Source: Sphingobium cloacae (lineage in GTDB: Bacteria; Pseudomonadota; Alphaproteobacteria; Sphingomonadales; Sphingomonadaceae). From it: 64,000 nt of DNA. Location of the stretch: assembly GCF_002355855.1 (NCBI RefSeq), contig NZ_AP017655.1, positions 62,001 to 126,000 on the forward strand, in the 5' to 3' direction. This document shows, piece by piece, positions 35,514 to 42,618 of the stretch (positions are counted from its first letter, which is position 1; every line of letters starts with the position of its first letter). The position numbers were made by a program, and so were the translations under genes. Under the pieces are notes generated by a model, which was not told where the DNA came from, did no database searches, and saw only the letters and a program-made list of their open reading frames with translations.

Positions 35514-36935
35514 ATGATCCGACTTGGAGAATTGATGATGATCCTCGAACTACATCGGCAGGGCGTATCGATATCCGCCATTGCCCGACGCACTGGTCGC
35601 GATCCCAAGACCATCCGAAAATATATCGAACGGGGCATCGAGGCCCCGGTTTACGGCCCTCGCATGCTGGGTCGACCGAACAAACTGGCACCCTATCTGG
35701 AATTTTTGCGTGAGCGAGTGACGGCCTTTCCCGATCTGACTGCGGCGCGCCTGACGCGGGAAATCCGTGAGCTGGGATATATGGGCGCCTATACCGCGGT
35801 AAAGCGGTTCCTGGCAGCGATCCGGCCGGAAAACGGCCCCAAGCCCTTTGAGGTTCGGTTCGAGACGCCGCCTGGCGTGCAGGCACAGGTCGACTTTGCC
35901 CGGTTCGTCGTCGAATTTACCGATGAGCCCGGCGTCAGCCGGATCGTCTGCCCGTTCAACTCGGCCACGCAGCGCGCGCTTTTCGAAACTCATGTCGACG
36001 ACGGCTATTGCACCAACGCGGCGTGCTTCGAACTCAAGACCGAAGCCGCCGAGGTGATCCGTTTCGAACAGGAAGAACGCGCCGCGAAGGCCGCACGGGC
36101 CGCGGCTCCACCCCCCGTCGAGACGGACGACGGTGACGATCATAGTGATGGGATCGAGGACACCACGTCATCGCCCGACACTCAGCCGCGTTCCGACGCT
36201 ACCACCTTGAACTTGGATGGCGCCGGTACGCGCGCCGCGACGCCCGCCGCCCCGGTCAAGCCCGCAACCAGCGCCAGTGCGGCGGACAAGCCAGCTGTCA
36301 CCGCCAGGTCGATCGCAGCCCGCACCACCGAGCTTCGCGAGGCGATGTGGCGAACCGCGCTTGCCCGGGCGCTCGCCGGCAATGCCGAGCAGGCTCGCAC
36401 GACCATCCTTGTCGCGGCGATGTCGGGCACGCTCTCGCAGATCAAGTCCAATACGCTGACGTCGCGCGCCGGCCTGCTGGTCGGCCCCGAGTTTCCGGAG
36501 CTCGACTACAGCGCCCAGATCACCGCGATCCGCGCGCTGCCCGACGCCCGCGCGGCGAATGTGCTGTCCGTCATCGGCGCCGCCTACGCCAAGGATGTGG
36601 TCAGTTTCGGCCATGTCGCCGATCTCGCCAGGATGTTCGAGGTCGACCTTCGGCCAAGCTGGCAGGTCGATCAGTCGTTTCTCGAGCGATACACGAAGGG
36701 CGAGCTCAAATTCATCGCCCAGGAATGCGGCCTTGTCGCACATGTAGGCGAGAAGCGGTTCGCGAAGATGCTCGCCTCAAAGAAGCCCGAGCTGATTACC
36801 GGCATGCTCAATCGGATCGGCTTCGATTGGGCCGGGCGCCTGCCGAGCGCCATTACCCTCGACGGCACTTATGGTGCGCCCCCGGACCGCGGTGCCCACC
36901 AGGCCGAAGCGCCGATCGCGGAACTCGCTGCCTGA
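35514..36935 (+). CDS. In-frame chimera: IS21 IstA N-terminus fused to PRTRC ParB-family C-terminus
   Basis: Residues 1-145 are IstA: an HTH (ILELHRQGVSISAIARRTGR) and the first catalytic Asp region (VQAQVDFARFVVEFTDEPGV). From residue 146 the protein is the C-terminal two thirds of a PRTRC-system ParB-family protein, with a Cys cluster (C146PFNS, C166TN, C171F), an Ala/Pro-rich linker (about 190-275) and a helical C-terminal domain (TLSQIKSNTLTSRAGLLVGP ... GHVADLARMFEVDLRP). The ParB nuclease/partition N-terminus is lost. The frame is open throughout, so a 473-residue hybrid with a new DNA-binding head may be made. It heads the PRTRC operon. Confidence 0.8.
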   Translation: MIRLGELMMILELHRQGVSISAIARRTGRDPKTIRKYIERGIEAPVYGPRMLGRPNKLAPYLEFLRERVTAFPDLTAARLTREIRELGYMGAYTAVKRFLAAIRPENGPKPFEVRFETPPGVQAQVDFARFVVEFTDEPGVSRIVCPFNSATQRALFETHVDDGYCTNAACFELKTEAAEVIRFEQEERAAKAARAAAPPPVETDDGDDHSDGIEDTTSSPDTQPRSDATTLNLDGAGTRAATPAAPVKPATSASAADKPAVTARSIAARTTELREAMWRTALARALAGNAEQARTTILVAAMSGTLSQIKSNTLTSRAGLLVGPEFPELDYSAQITAIRALPDARAANVLSVIGAAYAKDVVSFGHVADLARMFEVDLRPSWQVDQSFLERYTKGELKFIAQECGLVAHVGEKRFAKMLASKKPELITGMLNRIGFDWAGRLPSAITLDGTYGAPPDRGAHQAEAPIAELAA

Positions 36936-36971
36936 CCGGCTTCCCCACACTCCCAGACAAAGGATACCGAC

Positions 36972-37406
36972 ATGCTTGTTACAAGCCTGCTCCCGCTGCT
37001 CGTCCGCTATTCGCTCGGTCTCGACATGGTCGCCGGACCCGACGAGACCGTCACCCTGACGATCATTCCGCGTAAGGCGGGCCCAAAGTCTGCCGCGCTC
37101 GACGGCAGCGAGACCCGGCCAATCTCGATCACGGCCAGCGCCGAGGAGATCGATGCCGAATTGGCGCGCGGCGCGAACGGCGCGCTCGGCCAGCTCATCG
37201 CCACGCGCAGGACGCTCGCGGACCAGATTGCCGAGCAGCGGCAGGCGGACGAAGACGCCAGGGCCGCCGCGGCGGAAGCTGCGAAGGCAAAGGCCGCCAA
37301 GGCTGCGGCGACCAAGCCGCCCGCTCCGACCAGCCCTCCGAAGATCGAGACGCCGACCAGTCCCCCGGCTGACGCCAAGGCAGATGAACCCGCCACCCTG
37401 TTCTGA
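36972..37406 (+). CDS. PRTRC system protein E
   Basis: 144 residues. The conserved start MLVTSLLPLLVRYSLGLDMV and a beta-rich region (TVTLTIIPRKAG, RPISITASAEEIDAELA) identify PRTRC protein E. A helical segment and a low-complexity Ala/Lys/Pro tail ending in DEPATLF follow. Molecular role unknown. It starts 36 bp after the ParB-like gene and is followed 47 bp later by protein C. Confidence 0.85.
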   Translation: MLVTSLLPLLVRYSLGLDMVAGPDETVTLTIIPRKAGPKSAALDGSETRPISITASAEEIDAELARGANGALGQLIATRRTLADQIAEQRQADEDARAAAAEAAKAKAAKAAATKPPAPTSPPKIETPTSPPADAKADEPATLF

Positions 37407-37453
37407 GCCGATCCGCTCGACCCGTTCCCTCATCACCAACCCGGAGATCTCAT

Positions 37454-37660
37454 ATGCAGGTTAATCAACTCACGCGCGCCTATCGCTACGACGGTATCGA
37501 CCTTCCGGTGCCGCCGCATCTCGCGGGTGACCCGGATGCCCTGCGCGCCTATCACGCCACCCTCTACCCGGCGATAACAAACGCCGAGATGATCGACGTC
37601 GGCGTTTCGGGCACGGCGCACGTGACCGAATATCGCCGCGCGGTCGGCACCAAGGGCTGA
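37454..37660 (+). CDS. PRTRC system protein C (ubiquitin-like)
   Basis: 68 residues (MQVNQLTRAYRYDGIDLPVP ... TEYRRAVGTKG). The family is classified with prokaryotic ubiquitin-like proteins of predicted beta-grasp fold. The protein ends exactly in Gly68 after the conserved RAVGTK, as expected for a modifier whose C-terminal Gly is adenylated by an E1. That fits the ThiF, E2-like B and JAMM A genes in the same operon. Whether it is ever conjugated is not known to me. Confidence 0.85.
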   Translation: MQVNQLTRAYRYDGIDLPVPPHLAGDPDALRAYHATLYPAITNAEMIDVGVSGTAHVTEYRRAVGTKG

Positions 37661-37663
37661 CCC

Positions 37664-37885
37664 ATGCCGCACGCTAAACGCGCGGCTATCCCGGCCGCAC
37701 CCCGCAAAAGCCTCATCGAATGGATCGAGAACGATGGCAACTCGGCTGATATCTCCCAACCTGCCTGCAGCAGTCAGGCCAAGGCGCTCCATGCGCGGAT
37801 CCTCTCCGACCCCTATGACGGGAACCGCGAAACCCCGGAACCGCTTGCATGCCCGGCCGGCTTGCCCCTCCCGCCGCTCGGCTGA
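37664..37885 (+). CDS. Possible N-terminal part of PRTRC protein F in another frame
   Basis: ATG 37664 lies three bases after the protein C stop, the position expected for the next operon gene. The 73-residue frame (MPHAKRAAIPAAPRKSLIEW) has better codon use than the overlapping start of the F frame, yet it stops at 37885 where F homology begins. Either it is a separate small gene or F has a frameshift near 37880. Confidence 0.35.
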   Translation: MPHAKRAAIPAAPRKSLIEWIENDGNSADISQPACSSQAKALHARILSDPYDGNRETPEPLACPAGLPLPPLG

Positions 37886-38825
37886 CCTCGCGGGGCGCGC
37901 CGTCGCGATCTCGGCGGATGTCCCCGCGATATTCGATGCGCCGCTGCCGCCGCATCACAAGCTGATCGGCCGCTGGGTCGCCGCGCGGGAAGCGTCGTCG
38001 GGATTATACACGCGCGCCGCGGCCCGTCAGCATATCGAAGGCATTTTCAACGCCGCCGTGCTCGAGATCCTCGATCCCATCGAAATCGCCGACTTCAGGG
38101 TCGCCGTCATTCTCAAGGAGGGGGACGGCACGCCGGCGATTGCCGTGATCTGCCAGAACTTGGGCCAGATCGAACTGGGATGGATCGAAACCGGCGATGC
38201 GCCCATTCCCTGGCGCGCCGCCGCATACAGGGCGCTCGAGCAGTGCCTCGGCCGCGTCCTTCCGATCTTCAGCTACGAGGATCTCTTCAACGAGATATCT
38301 ATCTACTATTGGGATGGCGAGACCGACGACGAACGCGCGCGGCAAAGCCTGATAGCCTATCACGGCGCGGACGCGGACGAGCTCGACGAACTTACGCTGC
38401 CGTCCGAAATGAACGCGCGTCGGCCCGAATGGATGATCAAGGAAAACGCGGCGCCTTCAGCGCGGCTCCCATCAGGCCTGCGGCAGAAACTCAAGAGATT
38501 TCACGCCGCGCACAAAGCTGTCGGCTCTCTCCGGCCCGAACGCAACGCATGGGACTTCGATCTCGAGGTCGCCTACGACTATATCCCCGGCATCGAGGAA
38601 TGCTCGTCCCTTCCGCCGCTCACGCTCGTTCCCTTCGATCACTTCGCGCGCGAACTCGATGATGTCGCCCGCAACGGCATGGAGATGGGCTTCATGGAGG
38701 TCGCCGGGCTGTGCCCGCTGCGGGATGCACACCACATCGACGACTGGTTCGCGTCCGTACGGCTCGGCGCGGAATTCCTGCTCGCAGCACAAGAGCTGAT
38801 CCAGGTCGATCCAGCCAAACTCTGA
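37734..38825 (+). CDS. PRTRC system protein F
   Basis: The family-like part begins about residue 52 (GRAVAISADVPAIFDAPLPP) and runs to the end, giving roughly 310 residues of PRTRC F. Recognisable stretches are IEIADFRVAVILKEGDG, NLGQIELGWIE, LPIFSYEDLFNEISIYYWDG and the acidic C-terminal third. No catalytic motif is visible. The first 50 residues from ATG 37734 are Arg/Pro rich and may not be native (see the 37664 frame), so the true start is uncertain. It lies between C and B. Confidence 0.75.
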   Translation: MATRLISPNLPAAVRPRRSMRGSSPTPMTGTAKPRNRLHARPACPSRRSADLAGRAVAISADVPAIFDAPLPPHHKLIGRWVAAREASSGLYTRAAARQHIEGIFNAAVLEILDPIEIADFRVAVILKEGDGTPAIAVICQNLGQIELGWIETGDAPIPWRAAAYRALEQCLGRVLPIFSYEDLFNEISIYYWDGETDDERARQSLIAYHGADADELDELTLPSEMNARRPEWMIKENAAPSARLPSGLRQKLKRFHAAHKAVGSLRPERNAWDFDLEVAYDYIPGIEECSSLPPLTLVPFDHFARELDDVARNGMEMGFMEVAGLCPLRDAHHIDDWFASVRLGAEFLLAAQELIQVDPAKL

Positions 38826-38833
38826 GGTGTCCA

Positions 38834-39649
38834 ATGTCCGAACATTCTACCCAGTTCGAAGCCGCTGGCGGCGGCCTGGTCCTGAGGGGCGCGATCCTGC
38901 TCTACCGCAGCGAAGGGCCGCGCAATTTCAGCTCCTATGGTGCCCACCGCGGGGATGCGGGGGCGTTCGCCAGCATGCACGCGGTCGAGCATGACGACGA
39001 GGGCCGGCCGACGATAGCCGCGGGCGTTCCGCTCTCTCGCGCGCATCTGCGGCAATGGACCGAAGCCCTCGGGCGGACAGTCCGACCCGAACTCCTGCCC
39101 GAAAACATACTGGTCGCTCACCCCGACATGCTTGTCTGGTGGGTTCCCGAACAGGTGCGCCCCGCCTATTTCAACCTGTCGACGCGTTTGGCGGGGCTTC
39201 AGGTCCTGACGGAACGAACGGTCGTGCCGGTGCCCTATCCCGCACATCTGTTCATCGCCACCGGGTCGCGCCTCGGTGTCTACGCGCTGCCCGTGAACGA
39301 GCGTCCGACCGCCGACACGCGCGTGCTGCACTCACCGATCCTCAACGTCTTCGTCAATGGATCGCTTTGCTGGGGCAATATCCCGACACCGCGCGCGCTC
39401 GCCATTTCGTCCATCCCGGAGTTCGAGCGGGCGGTGTTCGACAGTTGGTCGACGCACCCAAATCCGGGACAGGAGTTCACCATCAGCGGCAAGGGCGGCC
39501 TCGTCCGGCTCTGGGACGGTCTTGCCGCCCGCCGTGCGAAGCGCTTTCCGATCAAGCGCCTCAAGCCGTTTGGCGCCGGCGCCCGGCAGGGACGGCGCTC
39601 ATCGACCGAACCAGTAACCGTTGGCAGAATCATCGGAGGCGCGAAATGA
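38834..39649 (+). CDS. PRTRC system protein B (E2-like)
   Basis: 271 residues. PRTRC B belongs to the prokaryotic E2-like group (Prok-E2 type D). The stretch HSPILNVFVNGSLCWGN mimics the HPN-G-x-(I/V)-C segment of ubiquitin-conjugating enzymes, making Cys179 the candidate thioester residue. Upstream are a beta-meander (LVWWVPEQVRPAYFNLS) and PYPAHLFIATGSRLGVYAL. The start ATG is eight bases after F, and the stop overlaps the start of A (ATGA), so translation is coupled. Confidence 0.85.
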   Translation: MSEHSTQFEAAGGGLVLRGAILLYRSEGPRNFSSYGAHRGDAGAFASMHAVEHDDEGRPTIAAGVPLSRAHLRQWTEALGRTVRPELLPENILVAHPDMLVWWVPEQVRPAYFNLSTRLAGLQVLTERTVVPVPYPAHLFIATGSRLGVYALPVNERPTADTRVLHSPILNVFVNGSLCWGNIPTPRALAISSIPEFERAVFDSWSTHPNPGQEFTISGKGGLVRLWDGLAARRAKRFPIKRLKPFGAGARQGRRSSTEPVTVGRIIGGAK

Positions 39650-40308
39650 CCGCCTTGCTCGCCGACGATCCCACGGCTGCCGCGCTCCTTGCCGATGTGC
39701 CCTGCTATCCGGTCCCGCTGCATGGCGGATCGCCGGCGCTCGACGCACTACGCGCCGCTCGGGTCGGGCGCGGCCTCGCTGTCGGGACGGATGGCGTCCT
39801 CCTGATCCTGCGCCGTCCATGGCTCGCGCTCGACATTCCGGTCACACGGCCGATTGCGGCGCACCTGCCTTATGGTAGCGTCGGCGGCCCAAAGGCAGAC
39901 CTGCGCTGCGGGTTCATCCCCGCGGGATTCCTCACATCAGTCCTCGAGTCGCTGCGCGCGGCCCTACCGAATGAAAGCGCGGCTTTTATTCTCTGGAACG
40001 AGGCCTCGCGCGAGTTCGCCCTGGACTTTCCCGTCATCGACGAGGCCACGCCCTCGCGCCTTGTCTATCGCACGCCGGTCCTGCCGCCCGATTGGCACAT
40101 GATCTGCGACATCCATAGCCATGGCACCGGGCCGGCCTTCTTCAGCGCCACCGACGATGCCGACGACGCGCACGCGACGAAGATATCGCTCGTGTTCGGC
40201 CGGTTGGACCAGCTCGACGGTCCCACAAGAGCGTCGCGCCTCTGCGCCGGCGGCATGTTCCTGCCGCTGCCGCGCAGCCCATTTGCAGGAGACCATCATG
40301 CCGCCTGA
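39646..40308 (+). CDS. PRTRC system protein A (JAMM-type isopeptidase fold)
   Basis: 220 residues. The C-terminal half carries a perfect JAMM/MPN+ zinc motif, His157-Ser-His159-(7)-Ser167-(2)-Asp170 (DIHSHGTGPAFFSATDDADD), with Glu110 or Glu119 as the upstream catalytic Glu. Proteins of this fold remove ubiquitin-like modifiers from targets or process their precursors. The N-terminal 90 residues are specific to the family. It overlaps B at its start and ThiF by 11 bases at its end, supporting one protein complex or pathway. Confidence 0.88.
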   Translation: MTALLADDPTAAALLADVPCYPVPLHGGSPALDALRAARVGRGLAVGTDGVLLILRRPWLALDIPVTRPIAAHLPYGSVGGPKADLRCGFIPAGFLTSVLESLRAALPNESAAFILWNEASREFALDFPVIDEATPSRLVYRTPVLPPDWHMICDIHSHGTGPAFFSATDDADDAHATKISLVFGRLDQLDGPTRASRLCAGGMFLPLPRSPFAGDHHAA

Positions 40309-41056
40309 CACCAGCGCCCGCCACTATCTTCCAGCCGCATTCGGCGACCGCACGCTCAAGGTTCTGCTCATAGGCTGCGGCGGCAACGGCGCGCAGATGC
40401 TTATGGGACTCGCCTCGCTCGACATGGCGCTGCGCGAGATCTCCTCGCGATCGCTGCACGTCACCGTGGTCGACGACGATATCGTCACCGAGGCCAATCT
40501 CGGCCGGCAGCCCTTCTTTCGCTGCGATCTCGGCAATTCAAAGGCGCGGACGCTCATCGAGCGCATCAACCTTGCGCATGGCCTCGCCTGGAAGGCGGTT
40601 CACGGACGCGCGCCCGGCAAGGTCGGCGTCGACGGCGCCGATATCCTCATCACCTGTGTCGACACGGCCTCGGCCCGCCGTGCGATCGGAGCGGCGCTTG
40701 CTGATGAACGGAACGGTCCCGCCTATTGGATGGACCTCGGCAATCGCTCGAGTGACGGACAGTTTCTGGTTGGCTGCCCCGCACGGGCCGGCGCCAAGGT
40801 TCGCGCACGGCTTCCGACCGTACTCGAATATTTCCCCGAACTCGCCGACGACAGCGTGCCTGACGACAACGCCCCGTCCTGTTCTGTTGCCGAGGCGCTT
40901 GAACGCCAGTCGCTGTTCGTCAACCGCGTCATGGCGAGCCACGCCCTCGCGCTGCTGTTCGACCTGCTCGGCCGGGGCTCGATCGGCCATGCGGGCGGTT
41001 TCATCAATCTTGCCAGCGGGCAGGCGGTCCCGATTCCGCTGCCGCGCAACGACTGA
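40298..41056 (+). CDS. PRTRC system ThiF family protein (E1-like adenylating enzyme)
   Basis: 252 residues. The Rossmann ATP site reads VLLIGCGGNGAQMLMG, the conserved ANLGRQPFF (Arg/Gln contact ATP) follows, then ITCVDTASARRAI. Cys195 in APSCSVAEALERQ is in the position expected for the family's thiol. It should activate the C-terminal Gly of a ubiquitin-like protein, most simply PRTRC C (68 residues, Gly-ended, same operon). It is the last PRTRC gene here; the ParM-like PRTRC D is not found in the window. Confidence 0.88.
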   Translation: MPPDTSARHYLPAAFGDRTLKVLLIGCGGNGAQMLMGLASLDMALREISSRSLHVTVVDDDIVTEANLGRQPFFRCDLGNSKARTLIERINLAHGLAWKAVHGRAPGKVGVDGADILITCVDTASARRAIGAALADERNGPAYWMDLGNRSSDGQFLVGCPARAGAKVRARLPTVLEYFPELADDSVPDDNAPSCSVAEALERQSLFVNRVMASHALALLFDLLGRGSIGHAGGFINLASGQAVPIPLPRND

Positions 41057-41224
41057 AGCCGTATTCGCTCGGACGGCATGTCTTCGACGGCCTGCCGACG
41101 GCTCACCATCCGGAAACCGGCCGCCTTTGGGCAACAGCGCATCGGTGCCGCCGCTTTTTACCCCCGAGATGGCGCACTCACGGGTCGCGTTGACACCGCT
41201 GAGCGAGACTAAAGGAGAACAAAT

Positions 41225-41446
41225 ATGCCTCAATTTGAAGTCCAGGTGATCGCGCGGCTGTGGGTCAATCAACGTATCGTGATCAACGCACCAAATGCGG
41301 AAATTGCGGCGCAACAGGCAATCGAGACGGCCCGGGAAAGCCCCGCTGCTTGGGAGGTTCCCGGCGCGAAAGATTTCACCGAGATACTGATCGACCCGGA
41401 AGAACTGACTGATTTCGACACGGACGAAATCACGGTTGAAGGATAG
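41225..41446 (+). CDS. Small conserved plasmid protein (73 aa)
   Basis: The sequence MPQFEVQVIARLWVNQRIVI then INAPNAEIAAQQAIETA suggests a small beta-beta-alpha domain. The protein at 41782 has a similar layout (VYTTIRVKVAVTAEDHADAM), so the two may be paralogues. The tail is acidic (LTDFDTDEITVEG). AAGGAG precedes the start. The 168 bp between ThiF and this gene contain no frame I support. Confidence 0.65.
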   Translation: MPQFEVQVIARLWVNQRIVINAPNAEIAAQQAIETARESPAAWEVPGAKDFTEILIDPEELTDFDTDEITVEG

Positions 41447-41509
41447 CGGCTAGCTCCGCCCAAGTAGTCCCACCCGTCCCTGTTTCTCTCTTTTGGAAGG
41501 ATAGTGTGC

Positions 41510-41785
41510 ATGACGCCTATTACTGACGATAACTGGACACTCCACTATACGATTGGCCGCGTTCTCGCCGCCAAGGTCAAACCCGGCGATGTGGTTCACA
41601 TGCCGGGCGGGGGCGGCGACCTGATCGTGCTCGGCGGAAGAGCGCCGCTGCGCGCCAACGACCGCGGCAGCATCATCGTCCGCTATGCCCTCGCCGGGGA
41701 TAGTGACAGGTTCGAGACGCGTCCCGGCGCGGTTGGGATGGTCTGGATCAGCGCCGCCGGTGGCTGGTCGGAGCTACCGGCATGA
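41510..41785 (+). CDS. Hypothetical protein (91 aa)
   Basis: The frame starts MTPITDDNWTLHYTIGRVLA. The centre (VKPGDVVHMPGGGGDLIVLG) looks like a small beta-barrel, and RGSIIVRYALAGDSDRFETR follows. No family recognised. ATG 41510 is preferred over a GTG six bases upstream (TTTTGGAAGG ribosome site). It is coupled to the next gene by an ATGA overlap. Confidence 0.65.
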   Translation: MTPITDDNWTLHYTIGRVLAAKVKPGDVVHMPGGGGDLIVLGGRAPLRANDRGSIIVRYALAGDSDRFETRPGAVGMVWISAAGGWSELPA

Positions 41786-42054
41786 AACCGCACCATGTCC
41801 ATGTCTACACGACGATCCGGGTCAAGGTCGCGGTGACCGCGGAAGATCATGCGGACGCCATGCGGCAAGCGGCAGCGATCGTCGGGACAGGGATTTTCCC
41901 TGTTCGTCTCCTTCCCAACGCTGCGGCGGTGCTCGACGCGCAGCCAGCCGAAGAGATCACCAGCTTTCTGGTGGACGAAGCGGACGATCCGGAGTTCGAG
42001 AACAGCTGCTTCTACGATGCGGAATACCGCAGTCGCGAGGACTGCCCAACATGA
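41782..42054 (+). CDS. Small conserved plasmid protein (90 aa), possible paralogue of 41225
   Basis: Begins MKPHHVHVYTTIRVKVAVTA with AEDHADAMRQAAAIVG, the same strand-strand-helix plan as the protein at 41225. An acidic C-terminus (DEADDPEFENSCFYDAEYRS) follows. It overlaps the previous stop by four bases. No function known to me. Downstream is a purine-rich leader of the next gene. Confidence 0.65.
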   Translation: MKPHHVHVYTTIRVKVAVTAEDHADAMRQAAAIVGTGIFPVRLLPNAAAVLDAQPAEEITSFLVDEADDPEFENSCFYDAEYRSREDCPT

Positions 42055-42118
42055 CCGAATGAAGGGGAGGAGGAAGGGAAAGGCGCTCCGTTTGGTGGAG
42101 CGGTCTGGAGCATCCCCC

Positions 42119-42598
42119 ATGAAAATCGAACTACGGCGCATCTCCTACAATGCCGCGCTCTCGCAGGAAACCGCCGCTTTTGCAGCCGAGGTCTGGATCG
42201 ACGGCGAGCTTGCCTTCCACGCACGCAACCAGGGAACGGGCGGGGCGGACTTCTATCGTCAGGTCGGCCGATGGACCGAAGCTGAAGTCAATGCCTGGCT
42301 GACGGCCAATAGACTCCCGCGCAGCCTTGGCGACGACCTCGCTTGCGATCATGATCTTGAGATCGAGGTGAGCGACCTTCTGATGCGCGCCGTCGAAGGC
42401 AAACGCCTCAAACGCCTTCTCCGCACCAATCTGATCGCGATCGAACGCGATCAGATCCTGCAATATCCGCTCCGCAAGCGGCCACTGGCGATCGTCACCC
42501 GCGCCGTGCGCGCCACCAATCCCGATGCCGTCATTGTCAACGACGCCGGCGACGATGTGTTCGCGCGCGCCCTGGACGTGCTGCTCGCCAGCCGCTGA
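42119..42598 (+). CDS. Hypothetical protein (159 aa)
   Basis: The N-terminal part (MKIELRRISYNAALSQETAA, EVWIDGELAFHARNQGTGGA) resembles plasmid-borne proteins of unknown function. A helical C-terminus (LMRAVEGKRLKRLLRTNLIA) follows. ATG 42119 is used. A purine-rich GAAGGGGAGGAGGAAGGGAA leader lies 40-58 bp upstream. Good third-position GC supports coding. Confidence 0.65.
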   Translation: MKIELRRISYNAALSQETAAFAAEVWIDGELAFHARNQGTGGADFYRQVGRWTEAEVNAWLTANRLPRSLGDDLACDHDLEIEVSDLLMRAVEGKRLKRLLRTNLIAIERDQILQYPLRKRPLAIVTRAVRATNPDAVIVNDAGDDVFARALDVLLASR

Positions 42599-42618
42599 CA
42601 GCCCGGATCGGAACGCCG

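Noticed and set aside
35514..35945. Functional IS21 element
   Set aside because: Only the first 145 residues of IstA remain; the rest of the DDE core and IstB are absent.
39055..39645. N-terminal extension of PRTRC protein A
   Set aside because: The in-frame extension overlaps protein B completely, and the ATG at 39646 gives the coupled ATGA start.
36972..41056. Calling the cassette a Bil or type II CBASS antiphage operon
   Set aside because: It has parallel E1/E2/Ub-like/JAMM parts, but the families and order (ParB, E, C, F, B, A, ThiF) are those of PRTRC, and no cyclase or effector is present.
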